NCBI GenBank assembly: GCA_026706385.1 | Contig: JAPOYV010000080.1 | Coordinates: forward strand, 1-51,749 | Direction: 5' to 3' | DNA from: Gammaproteobacteria bacterium | GTDB lineage: Bacteria; Pseudomonadota; Gammaproteobacteria; Pseudomonadales; Azotimanducaceae | Length of the DNA stretch: 51,749 nt | Notes under the pieces: generated by a model | The model's database searches: none | What the model saw: the letters and a program-made list of their open reading frames with translations, nothing else | Told to the model about the DNA's origin: nothing | Program-made: the position numbers and the translations under genes | Part shown: one piece after another, positions 35,085-43,368 of the stretch | How positions within the stretch are numbered: the first letter of the stretch is position 1 | Layout: each line of letters starts with the position of its first letter

Positions 35085-35392
35085 TCGGTTGATTTTTCTG
35101 GATCTTCGGCGGGTGGCCTCACTAGTCGGGGTGGGTGTTCAGTGAGATCGCCCTGCCGAGGAGAACTGCACATTGCACGGTCCGCACCGGCTCGCTAAAG
35201 CGGCTGTGCGAACGTCGCTGAAAGCGACTCAGCCCCGACTAGTGAGGCTTAGAAATATAGCAGAACGAAACGCCCGAACAGCCGAAAACCGGGGTTCCAG
35301 GGGGCCGATTTGACATTTACAAGCGACATCAAACGCTTAAAGGGTCGCGTTCCATACTTTCTTCATTTTCTCAAGCGGCTACCATCGTGGCG
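35085..35392. other. Intergenic region upstream of the PhyH-GH4 operon
   Basis: 308 bp without a gene. It contains the inverted-repeat element at 35116-35248 and then an AT-richer stretch before the PhyH start. TTGACA at 35310-35315 is a perfect -35 consensus, but no good -10 lies 16-18 bp downstream. CATACT near 35353 is a weaker -10 candidate. AAGCGGCT occurs both inside the element (~35198) and near the PhyH start (~35374). Promoter assignment is tentative. Confidence 0.3.
35116..35248. repeat. 133-bp element with perfect 16-bp terminal inverted repeats
   Basis: GCCTCACTAGTCGGGG (35116-35131) is repeated as its exact reverse complement at 35233-35248. Between the arms are nested smaller inverted repeats: GTCGCT-GAA-AGCGAC (35214-35228), CGCAC (35183-35187) with GTGCG (35206-35210), and TGCA-CAT-TGCA (35167-35177). 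The whole could fold as a long closing stem with three internal hairpins, i.e. a branched structured RNA, or be a non-autonomous mobile element (MITE-like). I see no clear target-site duplication and no second copy in the window. Confidence 0.6.
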
Positions 35393-36244
35393 ATGCCCTC
35401 GCACCTCCTAAACACCTTCGAACGCGACGGCTACATCGTGTTGCCGGCCGTGTTCGACGCCGACGAAGTCGCCGCCTTGCGCCGGGATGCGGACTTCATT
35501 CTCGAGCTCATCATCAACTCGTCGCTCGCCAACGCACGGCAGAGTCGCCGCCTCGATATCCGTCGCAAGACCGACGGTACGATGGTGGTGCGCAAGATCC
35601 AGCCGATCATCGATCTCGCCCTGCACCTCGCCGAAGCATCGAGCGACGACCGGCTCCTCAAGCCCATGGCGGTGCTAATGGACGACGAGCCCGTCCTCAT
35701 GGAAGAGAAGCTCAACTACAAACAGCCCGTCCCGGCGCTGAACGAGGTCGACTTCTTCCGCACGCCCGAGGACGACGACCGGTTTCCCGTGCACAACGAC
35801 TACGCGTACTACCGCTACAACGACTACCCGAAGGAGATCATCTCCTCGGCGCTCACCCTCGACGCCTGCAGCCCGGAGAACGGCACGATCAAGGTGTTCC
35901 CCAGGAGCCACAAGGAACACGTCGAGCATCTGCGCGTGCGCAACGGCCTCGAGGTGCCGCCCGGCACCGTCGACGTCGCCGACGCCGTGCCCATCGACGC
36001 GCCGGCAGGATCAGTCATGTTCTTCCATAGCTGCCTGATCCACACCTCGATGCCCAACGAATCCGGCGCGCCGCGACGGATGATGATCTACAGCCACTAC
36101 CCGAAGACTGCCAATATGGGCTACGACATCCGCAACGGCCCGAACCGCCTGCGCGAGTCGCCGTGGGAGTGGCGCTACCAGCGAATGAAGGCGAGCGGCA
36201 ATTACGTCGACGAGTTCCACGTGCAGCCAGGAGGTTCACCATGA
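35393..36244 (+). CDS. Phytanoyl-CoA dioxygenase (PhyH) family oxygenase
   Basis: Predicted Fe(II)/2-oxoglutarate oxygenase of 283 residues. N-terminus FERDGYIVLPAVFDADEV is typical of PhyH proteins. The iron triad is H134-x-D136 (FPVHNDYAYYRYND) and H217 (CLIHTSMPN), with an arginine at 228/229 (APRRMMIY) for 2-oxoglutarate. ATG at 35393 is used; a GTG lies 6 nt upstream. Its stop overlaps the GH4 start (ATGA), so it is the first gene of a coupled trio with a glycosidase and a ketopantoate-reductase-like enzyme. A sugar- or glycoside-related hydroxylation is inferred from that context. Confidence 0.85.
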   Translation: MPSHLLNTFERDGYIVLPAVFDADEVAALRRDADFILELIINSSLANARQSRRLDIRRKTDGTMVVRKIQPIIDLALHLAEASSDDRLLKPMAVLMDDEPVLMEEKLNYKQPVPALNEVDFFRTPEDDDRFPVHNDYAYYRYNDYPKEIISSALTLDACSPENGTIKVFPRSHKEHVEHLRVRNGLEVPPGTVDVADAVPIDAPAGSVMFFHSCLIHTSMPNESGAPRRMMIYSHYPKTANMGYDIRNGPNRLRESPWEWRYQRMKASGNYVDEFHVQPGGSP

Positions 36245-37728
36245 AGATCGCAATCGTCGGGGCGGGCAGTATCGGCTTCACGCGACGCCTGGTCCGCGAC
36301 ATCCTCTCCGTGGAGGAGCTTCAGGACACGGAGTTCGCGTTCCAGGACATCAGCGCCGCAAACTTAGGGTTGGTGGCGACGCTCTGCCGGCGCGACATCG
36401 AGGCCAACGGCGTCCCGGCGACCGTGTCGACCGGCACCGAACGCGAGCCAGCACTCGATGGCGCCGACTTCGTGATCAACACGGCGCGTGTCGGTGGACT
36501 GGAGGGTTTTAGAACCGACGTCGAAATCCCGCTGAAGTACGGCGTCGACCAATGCGTCGGCGACACGATCTGCGCTGGCGGGCTGATGTACGGCCAGCGC
36601 ACCGTCCCGATGATCCTCGAACTCGTCGACGAGATCGAACGCTACGCCGGCGCCGATCGGGTTCTCCTGAATTACGCCAACCCGATGGCGATGAACACCT
36701 GGGCCGCTCTCGACCACTCGCCCGTCCAGACGATCGGCCTATGCCACGGCGTCCAAGGCGGGCACCACCTGCTCGCACGGCTCTTTGAACGCCACGTGAA
36801 TGACGGTCGGACCGAGGACGATGCCCGCTTCCGCCGCGTCACCAAGGCCGACGTCGACATCGTTGCGGCGGGCATCAACCACCAGACCTGGTACCACAAG
36901 GTCCTCTTCGACGGCGTCGACTGGGCGAACGACCTCCTAGAACTGTTCGAAGCCGATCCGGTGATTCGTGAACGCGAGAAGGTGCGCATCGACATCATCC
37001 GCCGCTTCGGCTACTTCAGCACCGAGTCGAACGGGCACCTGTCCGAATACCTGCCCTGGTACCGCAAGCGCCCCGACGAGATCCGCGACTGGATCTCCAC
37101 GGACGCCTGGATCCTGGGCGAAACCGGGGGCTACCTCCGGGTCTGCACCGAGAACCGCAACTGGTTCGAGACCGACTTCCCCAAGTGGCGGGACGGACCG
37201 GCGTGGGACTACGCGCCGGAGAAGCGAAGCGATGAACACGGCTCCTACATCATCGAGTCGATGACAACGGGCCGCGTCTACCGCGGCCACTTCAATGTGC
37301 GCAACGACGGCATCGTGACGAACCTGGCCGGCGACGCCATCGTCGAGGTCCCCGGCTACGTCGATCGAAACGGCCTGTCGATCCCCGTCGTCGGCGATCT
37401 GCACCTCGGTTGCGCAGCGATCTGCAACAACTCCATCCAGGTCCAGCGCATGGCGACGCAAGCAGCCGCTACCGGCGATGTTGAACTGCTCAAACAAGCG
37501 ATCCTCCTCGATCCGCTGGTCGGCGCGGTCTGCAATCCGCCGGAGGTCTGGCAGATGGTCGACGAGATGCTCGTCGCGCAGGCCGAGTGGCTGCCCCAGT
37601 ACGCTGAGGAGATCGACGCAGCGCGGCAACGGCTCGCCAGCCAGCCGTCGCTGGGCCGCGGCGACACGGTTGGGGCCGTGCGGCTCAAGACGCGCTCCGT
37701 CGAAGAACTGCAGGCGGCTGCGGACTGA
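36241..37728 (+). CDS. Glycoside hydrolase family 4 (MelA-like)
   Basis: NAD- and metal-dependent glycosidase of 495 residues. The Rossmann start is MKIAIVGAGSIGF. Mn ligands C168 (LCHGVQGG) and H214 (AGINHQTW) are in place, with NYANPMAMNT at 144-153 matching GH4. GH4 enzymes cleave glycosides by a redox-elimination mechanism via a 3-keto intermediate. The CHG-V-Q variant resembles alpha-galactosidase/alpha-glucuronidase branches more than 6-phospho-glycosidases. AGGAGG lies 6 nt before the ATG. Overlaps PhyH by 4 bp and the next gene by 1 bp (TGATG). Confidence 0.9.
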   Translation: MKIAIVGAGSIGFTRRLVRDILSVEELQDTEFAFQDISAANLGLVATLCRRDIEANGVPATVSTGTEREPALDGADFVINTARVGGLEGFRTDVEIPLKYGVDQCVGDTICAGGLMYGQRTVPMILELVDEIERYAGADRVLLNYANPMAMNTWAALDHSPVQTIGLCHGVQGGHHLLARLFERHVNDGRTEDDARFRRVTKADVDIVAAGINHQTWYHKVLFDGVDWANDLLELFEADPVIREREKVRIDIIRRFGYFSTESNGHLSEYLPWYRKRPDEIRDWISTDAWILGETGGYLRVCTENRNWFETDFPKWRDGPAWDYAPEKRSDEHGSYIIESMTTGRVYRGHFNVRNDGIVTNLAGDAIVEVPGYVDRNGLSIPVVGDLHLGCAAICNNSIQVQRMATQAAATGDVELLKQAILLDPLVGAVCNPPEVWQMVDEMLVAQAEWLPQYAEEIDAARQRLASQPSLGRGDTVGAVRLKTRSVEELQAAAD

Positions 37729-38705
37729 TGCGCTACGTGATCTACGGTGCCGGCGGAATCGGCGGAACGATCGGCGCGCGCCTCCACCAGGCCGGCTACG
37801 ACGTGTGCCTGATCGCGCGCGGGGACCACTTCCGTGCGATCCAGCGCGACGGGCTGCACTTCGTCTCGCCGACCCAGGATGTGTTTCTCGACATCCCTTG
37901 CGCCGACCATCCGAACGACGCCGACATCGCGCCGGGCGATGCGGTGATCCTGTGCATGAAGGGCCAGCACACCGAGGGGGCCTTGCGCGACCTTTACAGC
38001 GCGACCGGTGGCCAAGCCCACGTGATCTGCTGCCAGAACGGCGTCGAGAACGAACGCTTGGCGTTGCGCCGCTTTCGGCACACCTACGGCATGGTGGTCT
38101 GGCTTCCCGCCGAACACCTCGAACCAGGCGTCGTCGTCAACTTCGCCGAGAACACGGCCGGCGGACTCGACGCGGGCTGCTATCCGAGCGGCGTGGACGA
38201 GTACATCACCGAGGTGACGGCCGCGCTCACGAAAGCTGGGTTCAGTGCGGAGCCGGATGCGGACATCATGCGGCACAAGTACGAGAAGCTCTTGGCGAAC
38301 TTAAGCAACGCCGTGAACGCCGCCACCGGCGAAGGGTCGCGCGAGATCGCTCGCGTGCTCCGTGAAGAGGCGCTCGCCTGCTACGCCGCGGCCGGAATCC
38401 GTTGCGCGACCGTCGAGGAGACGCGTGCCCGTCGCGGCACGATCAACGGCGCGCCGGTCCCCGGCCACGACCGCCATGGCGGCTCGTCCCTGCAGAGCAT
38501 GATGCGCGGCACGGGCGACATCGAGACGGATTTCCTCAACGGCGAAATCGTCCTCCTCGGTCGGCAATACGGCATCGACGTCCGGGCCAACGAGATCGTC
38601 CAAGAGATCGGCAATCGGCTGGTGCGCGAGAGCCTCCAACCCGGCGCAATGACGATCGCGGAGATCGAGGAGTTGGTGCTTCCACAGCCAGGCGTCAGTT
38701 CCTAG
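37728..38705 (+). CDS. Ketopantoate reductase (ApbA/PanE) family oxidoreductase
   Basis: NADP-dependent 2-oxo-acid reductase family member, 325 residues. N-terminal GxGxxG motif YGAGGIGG (6-13), CQNGVENE, and the catalytic-region lysine in HKYEKLLANLSNAV. True PanE makes pantoate, but this copy is coupled (TGATG) to a GH4 glycosidase and PhyH oxygenase. A catabolic role on an oxo-acid derived from sugar is therefore more likely than coenzyme A synthesis. Confidence 0.85.
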   Translation: MRYVIYGAGGIGGTIGARLHQAGYDVCLIARGDHFRAIQRDGLHFVSPTQDVFLDIPCADHPNDADIAPGDAVILCMKGQHTEGALRDLYSATGGQAHVICCQNGVENERLALRRFRHTYGMVVWLPAEHLEPGVVVNFAENTAGGLDAGCYPSGVDEYITEVTAALTKAGFSAEPDADIMRHKYEKLLANLSNAVNAATGEGSREIARVLREEALACYAAAGIRCATVEETRARRGTINGAPVPGHDRHGGSSLQSMMRGTGDIETDFLNGEIVLLGRQYGIDVRANEIVQEIGNRLVRESLQPGAMTIAEIEELVLPQPGVSS

Positions 38706-38790
38706 AGCTCCGGCCTATGCGGAGCGCGTTGGCCCGATGGGGCGTAAGCTCCGACAGTGTGGACCGCTCGGCGCAAACGGAGGCCAAGCC

Positions 38791-39774
38791 ATGATCCTCG
38801 ACGAAAAGCTCGCCAACGGCGACGTCATCGTGCTCGACGGTGCCATCGGCTCCGAGATCGACCGTCTCGGTGGGAAGATGCATCCGGTGGCGTGGTGCGG
38901 CGTGGCCAATGTGACCGATCCCGACATCGTGCGCCAGGTCCACGAGGCCTACCTGGAGGCCGGTGCCGACGTGATCACCGCCAACACGTTCTCCAACTGT
39001 CGGCACGTGCTCGCGGCCGCTGGCTACGGCGACCAGGCGGTGGCCATCACCCGCCGTGCGGTCGAGCTTGCCCAAGAAGCGCGAGACCGGGTCGCACCTG
39101 ATCGGGAGGTCGCGATCGCCGGGTCGCTGTCGAACCACGTCGCCTGGATACCCGACACCGTCGCGGCCGATCCCCAGTACCTGCCGACGCCCGAACAGGA
39201 AGCGGCGAACTACCGGGAGTTGGCGGATACGCTTGCCGAGGCCGGCTGCGACCTGCTGCTAATGGAGATGATGCTGGAGACCGAGCACTCCGTCCGGCTC
39301 ATGGAGGCCGCCGTAGCCACTGGCTTGCCCGTCTGGACAGGGATGAGCACGAGTCGGGGACCGGACGGCAAGATGGTCGGTTGGCACCAGGGGGAGGAAG
39401 ACCCCCACCTACTCCCGGACGACTACCAGCAAGGCCAGACCCTGCCGCTCGAGACGATCATCGACACGCTGGCCGCGTATGAGCCGCAGGTCCTCGGGAT
39501 CATGCACAGTTCGGTCAAGTCGATGGCACCGGGGCTCGATGTCCTCTTCGAACGCTGGCGCGGCCCGGTCATGGCCTACCCCGAAGCGAACGGCTACGAC
39601 GCCGTTACTCGTGGCCCCCTGCCGGTCGGCCCGGACGATTTCGCGGCGTATTGCCGCGGTTGGGTCGAGAGCGGCGTGCAGATCATCGGCGGTTGCTGCG
39701 GAACCACCATCCATCACATCCGGGCCATGGTGGAGGCGTTGCCGGAGCGATCCGGCGTAGGTCCGTCAGCGTGA
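38791..39774 (+). CDS. Homocysteine S-methyltransferase family protein with altered zinc site
   Basis: A 327-residue (beta/alpha)8 protein of the homocysteine methyltransferase (Pfam S-methyl_trans) family. N-terminal DGAIGSEIDRLG and TANTFSNCRHVL are typical, and the paired C-terminal zinc cysteines C302-C303 (GGCCGTT) are present. The third zinc ligand, normally Cys in a GxNC motif, reads GIMHS (H239), so metal binding or substrate may differ. ATG at 38791 with GGAGG upstream. It follows the KPR gene by 85 bp on the same strand and could belong to the same transcription unit. Confidence 0.82.
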   Translation: MILDEKLANGDVIVLDGAIGSEIDRLGGKMHPVAWCGVANVTDPDIVRQVHEAYLEAGADVITANTFSNCRHVLAAAGYGDQAVAITRRAVELAQEARDRVAPDREVAIAGSLSNHVAWIPDTVAADPQYLPTPEQEAANYRELADTLAEAGCDLLLMEMMLETEHSVRLMEAAVATGLPVWTGMSTSRGPDGKMVGWHQGEEDPHLLPDDYQQGQTLPLETIIDTLAAYEPQVLGIMHSSVKSMAPGLDVLFERWRGPVMAYPEANGYDAVTRGPLPVGPDDFAAYCRGWVESGVQIIGGCCGTTIHHIRAMVEALPERSGVGPSA

Positions 39775-39776
39775 CC

Positions 39777-40118
39777 CTACGGCTGCTCCGGGAGTTCCAA
39801 GATAGGACTACACCGGGCGGCGATCGCAGTCTTGACCTCGTGCACCCGACGCCTGGCAACCCAGTCGCGCGAACTGTTGATCCATGACCTCCCGCGCGTC
39901 GGAAGCGCGTTGAGCACAATCCGCAACTGTTCGCACGACAGATCTTCAAGGTCGACTGTCATGTAGGAAACGGTCGGGTTTTTTGCCGGCGTGGGCAACT
40001 CGACGCGCACGTGCCGTTTGCTACGCGTGTCGGGGACGATGAGGATGCAGGATGTGAGCAGGATGGCCATGCCGATTGCCATTCCCGTCAGGACTGCGTG
40101 GCCTCGTCGCCTTTGCAT
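39777..40118 (-). CDS. Small predicted lipoprotein, unknown function
   Basis: A 113-residue protein I do not recognise. The N-terminus MQRRRGHAVLTGMAIGMAILLTSC has a basic region, a hydrophobic core and a lipobox (LTSC), predicting a membrane-anchored lipoprotein. The remainder has no known domain. A TTG 21 nt upstream is an alternative start. Its stop is 2 bp from the convergent homocysteine-methyltransferase-like gene stop. Confidence 0.55.
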   Translation of the reverse strand: MQRRRGHAVLTGMAIGMAILLTSCILIVPDTRSKRHVRVELPTPAKNPTVSYMTVDLEDLSCEQLRIVLNALPTRGRSWINSSRDWVARRRVHEVKTAIAARCSPILELPEQP

Positions 40119-40157
40119 CGAGCCCAGCCTTTGCGTCAAACCGCGCTGGAACCGACC

Positions 40158-40916
40158 CTACAGGATTCCTGGGACCAGCGCCGCCCGTTCGCGGGGAAAG
40201 TCGTCGAAGTTGTCGCGATACCAGGCTCGCCGCCACAATGCCCGCGGGACTAGGTTGGCCACTGTCCAGAGGGCAAAGGCGAGCCCCGGCAGCGACCAGG
40301 TCAGCAAGGCGAAGCCGACCCACTCGATGATCTCCCCCGTGAGGTTCGGACAACACGCAAGTCGGAAGGGTCCGCCGGTCGGGACCACCCGGTCTTGCCC
40401 GCTGACCTTGCGCAGGTACCTGAGCCGGTAGTCCGCCCAGACGTTCAGCCCCGCTCCGAACGCGAAAAGGACAAGGCCAACGACGAACCGCGGGTCCGAC
40501 AGCCATTGTGCGGGATAGTCCGCGGCGTAGCCCAGGAACCAGCCCAGCAACGCGCCGTTGACGAGGTTGAAGCCGATCGATGCGCCGCACATCGCCACGG
40601 AAACGCTCACTCCGCGCTTCGGCACCAGCCAGCACCAGACGAGACCGCGGTGGCCGTAGTGGGCAAGCCATAGGCCGAGGACGACGTTGCCCACCAGGTG
40701 CTGGTTGTCGCTCGCTAGGTAGATTGCCGGAAAGGTCACCAAGGCGGGGAGTTCGAGCACGAACCACCCCCATCGCGCGTTCACACGGGCGCCGACGCCG
40801 CTTCGCCCGAGCCGCCCAACGGGATCCCATCCGGCGAGTCCCAGGGCTAGGGTCGGCAGGGCCCCGGCAGCCCAGATGGCGGCGGCAATGGTCAACCACG
40901 TTGACGACTGGCTCAC
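40158..40916 (-). CDS. Steroid 5-alpha-reductase C-terminal-like integral membrane protein
   Basis: A 252-residue membrane protein with about six hydrophobic segments. The C-terminal block DYRLRYLRKVSGQDRVVPTGGPFRLACCPNLTGEI, broken here into its features, matches the steroid 5-alpha-reductase/isoprenylcysteine methyltransferase-like family: the VPTGGPFR motif and GEIIEWVGFALL. It may reduce an enone lipid or steroid with NADPH. The start is probably the GTG at 40916, since earlier starts would run into the divergent esterase gene. Shares a ~67-bp intergenic region with that esterase. Confidence 0.75.
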   Translation of the reverse strand: MSQSSTWLTIAAAIWAAGALPTLALGLAGWDPVGRLGRSGVGARVNARWGWFVLELPALVTFPAIYLASDNQHLVGNVVLGLWLAHYGHRGLVWCWLVPKRGVSVSVAMCGASIGFNLVNGALLGWFLGYAADYPAQWLSDPRFVVGLVLFAFGAGLNVWADYRLRYLRKVSGQDRVVPTGGPFRLACCPNLTGEIIEWVGFALLTWSLPGLAFALWTVANLVPRALWRRAWYRDNFDDFPRERAALVPGIL

Positions 40917-40983
40917 GGCGTTCGGTTCGCCTGATTCCGGCGGTCTCCGATATGCTACGCCGACCTCCAAGACGGTTCTCGCC

Positions 40984-42549
40984 ATGCCCTCAACCATCGC
41001 ACGACGCCTCGCGGCGCTGACCTCGGTCCTGCTGGCGCCTCTCGCACTCGCGGCGCAGATCGAACTCGACACGGGCCTGATCGAGGGCACAACGGCCGAC
41101 AAGGCCGCCAGCGTCCACGTCTTTCGGGGCATTCCCTATGCCGCCCCGCCCGTGGGCGATGCGCGCTGGAAATCGCCCATGACTGCGGCGGCGTGGGAAG
41201 GCGTCCGGCCAGCCACCGAGTTCGGCAACATCTGCCCGCAAGGGCCCGGCCTTGCCCAGATGACCGGCGAGGCCTTGCCGACGCTTTCCGAGGATTGCCT
41301 CTACCTCAACGTCTGGACGACGACCGCCGGCACCGACGCCAATCAGCCGGTCATGGTCTGGATACACGGCGGCGGGCTGTCGCTCGGCTGGAGCCACCAG
41401 GCCCTCTACGACGGCGTCAATCTCGCCAAGCGCGGGGTCGTCCTGGTTTCGATCAACTACCGGCTCGGGGCCCTCGGCTTCCTCGCCCATCCGCTGCTCT
41501 CGGCGGAGAGCGGCACCTCCGGCAACTACGGGCTGCTCGACCAGATCGCCGCCCTCGAGTGGGTGCAACGCAACATCGCGGCGTTCGGAGGCGATCCAGG
41601 CAACGTCACGATCTTCGGCGAATCGGCCGGTGGGACCAGCGTGCAGGCGTTGCTCGCCTCGCCGCATTCGAAGGGCCTATTCCACCGCGCCATCGTGCAG
41701 AGCGCATGGCTCACGGACACCAACTACGCCGCGCTCAACGAAGGTTCGCCGGCCGGCCCGAGCGCCGAGGAGCGCGGGGCGAACTGGGGGAATGCACAAT
41801 TCCCCGAAGCTGACTCGCTCGAGGCTCTGCGCGCCGTGGACATGGCCACGATCAACACCGCTCAGCAGGCCGGTTTCGGGGTCCATGTGACCATCGACGG
41901 CGACTTCATGCCCGCGCACGTCCTAACCGTTTTCGCGACGGGTAAACAGATGGACGTCCCGGTCATGGCGGGCACCAACACCGACGAGGGCACGATGTTC
42001 GTCGGCGCATTGCCGTTCGACACCGTGGCCGACTACGAGGCCGCGACGAAGGCCGGGCTTGGCGAACATGCGGCGACCGTCCTGGCGCTGTACCCGGCGA
42101 CCGACGCCGCTTCGTTGTTCCAGGCCAAGAACCAGTTCATCACCGACACCTGGTTCGTGTGGGGCACGCGCAACATGCTCGCCGGCATGGCCAACGTGGC
42201 GTCGCCGGCATGGCAGTACCACTTCAGCCGACGCTCGATCGCCAATCCCATGATGGGGGCTGCCCACGCCGCCGAGATCGCCTACGCCTTCAGCAACCTG
42301 ACCGGCCCTGCGGCCGGCAACGGCACCGACCAGGGGCTCTCAGATGCGATGGTCCGCTATTGGGTGCAGTTCGCCGCCACGGGAGACCCCAACGTCGACG
42401 GTTTGCCGGCATGGCCAGCCTACGATGCGGAATCGGACCAGCACCTGGAACTCGGCGACGAGATCAAGGCCGGCAGCGGTCACCGGAAGGTGGCCGTGGA
42501 CAAGCTGAACGCGATCTGGGCGGCGCGCGCGGGAATCGCCTCCCCGTAA
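40984..42549 (+). CDS. Type B carboxylesterase, Sec-secreted
   Basis: A 521-residue alpha/beta-hydrolase of the same family as the esterase at 3972. A Sec signal peptide (MPSTIARRLAALTSVLLAPLALAA) with a probable SPase I site replaces the lipobox seen in that paralogue. Motifs: GIPYAAPPVGDARW, EDCLYLNVW, WIHGGGLS oxyanion loop, and FGESAGG with Ser214. The start at 40984 is chosen to begin with the signal peptide. It ends 7 bp from the convergent eIF-2B-like gene. Confidence 0.9.
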   Translation: MPSTIARRLAALTSVLLAPLALAAQIELDTGLIEGTTADKAASVHVFRGIPYAAPPVGDARWKSPMTAAAWEGVRPATEFGNICPQGPGLAQMTGEALPTLSEDCLYLNVWTTTAGTDANQPVMVWIHGGGLSLGWSHQALYDGVNLAKRGVVLVSINYRLGALGFLAHPLLSAESGTSGNYGLLDQIAALEWVQRNIAAFGGDPGNVTIFGESAGGTSVQALLASPHSKGLFHRAIVQSAWLTDTNYAALNEGSPAGPSAEERGANWGNAQFPEADSLEALRAVDMATINTAQQAGFGVHVTIDGDFMPAHVLTVFATGKQMDVPVMAGTNTDEGTMFVGALPFDTVADYEAATKAGLGEHAATVLALYPATDAASLFQAKNQFITDTWFVWGTRNMLAGMANVASPAWQYHFSRRSIANPMMGAAHAAEIAYAFSNLTGPAAGNGTDQGLSDAMVRYWVQFAATGDPNVDGLPAWPAYDAESDQHLELGDEIKAGSGHRKVAVDKLNAIWAARAGIASP

Positions 42550-42556
42550 GCGGCGG

Positions 42557-43357
42557 CTAACCGCCAACTGGACGGAAGGAGACGCCCGGCGTGGTGTCGC
42601 AGAGAAACGCGGTCACCAACGCTTTGGGCACGGCCTCGAACGGCCCACCGACCACCAAGGGTTGCGGTGGCGGGATCCACTTGTAGCTCTCCGCGACGAC
42701 GAAGAACGGCGTTGCCGCCCTTTGCGCGGCTTCACCCAGGACGCGCGTGCCGACCTTGTTGACGAAGGCTTCCGCACCGATGGCGTCGGCGCCCACGACC
42801 ACCGCCGCCGCACGAGTCGCCGCCGCTGGACCTTCGTCGTCCTCTAGGCAGCGAGCGCCCATCTCGGCGGCGAAGCGGCGACCCTCCCCGCCCGGCTCCG
42901 ACGCCGTCACCAGCAACCGGATGGGCAAGTCGGCGACCGTGGCACGTACCGTCGACGAGGCGCTGTGGGTGAGAATCTCGCTGTTGGCGGGGATGTTGGC
43001 GAGGCGGCGTCGCGCATGGCCGACCGTCTCAACCAGGGCGCGATCCGCGCGGGCCAGAACCCCGTCGCAATGCGCCAGCGCCGCGGCACGGAAGTCCGCG
43101 TCCGGCCACGTGAACGAGTCCTGCCAACAGCGAACCAAGTTGCCCACCGCCGCCATGTCGGCCCGCGCCTGCCCAAGCAGGTCCGCGCAATCCGCCGTCG
43201 CCGCACGCAGCCCACCGGTTGGCGCACGAGCAACGTAGTCGCGCAACAAGGCGATCGCTTGGCGGGCGAGAACCGCGGCACCGTCCGTCGTATTACCCCG
43301 GAGGACACCAGCCAGCGACGCCGGATCGGGGGATGGCATCGGCCGCGATGCTACCAT
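42557..43357 (-). CDS. eIF-2B/ MtnA-like (initiation factor 2B related) protein
   Basis: A 266-residue protein of the eIF-2B alpha/beta/delta superfamily, which includes methylthioribose-1-phosphate and ribose-1,5-bisphosphate isomerases. Recognisable: ILTHSASSTV, VVVGADAIG and FVNKVGTRVLGEAA, then TPFFVVAESYKW. It is shorter than MtnA (~350), lacking part of the N-terminal helical region. Enzymatic role (sugar-phosphate isomerase) is more likely than a translation role in bacteria. ATG at 43357, only 11 bp from the divergent start of the DCC/LMF gene. Confidence 0.8.
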   Translation of the reverse strand: MVASRPMPSPDPASLAGVLRGNTTDGAAVLARQAIALLRDYVARAPTGGLRAATADCADLLGQARADMAAVGNLVRCWQDSFTWPDADFRAAALAHCDGVLARADRALVETVGHARRRLANIPANSEILTHSASSTVRATVADLPIRLLVTASEPGGEGRRFAAEMGARCLEDDEGPAAATRAAAVVVGADAIGAEAFVNKVGTRVLGEAAQRAATPFFVVAESYKWIPPPQPLVVGGPFEAVPKALVTAFLCDTTPGVSFRPVGG

Positions 43358-43368
43358 CCGGGCGCAAG

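Noticed and set aside
35310-35341. Sigma-70 promoter using TTGACA at 35310
   Set aside because: No acceptable -10 hexamer at 16-18 bp spacing; kept only as a tentative note.
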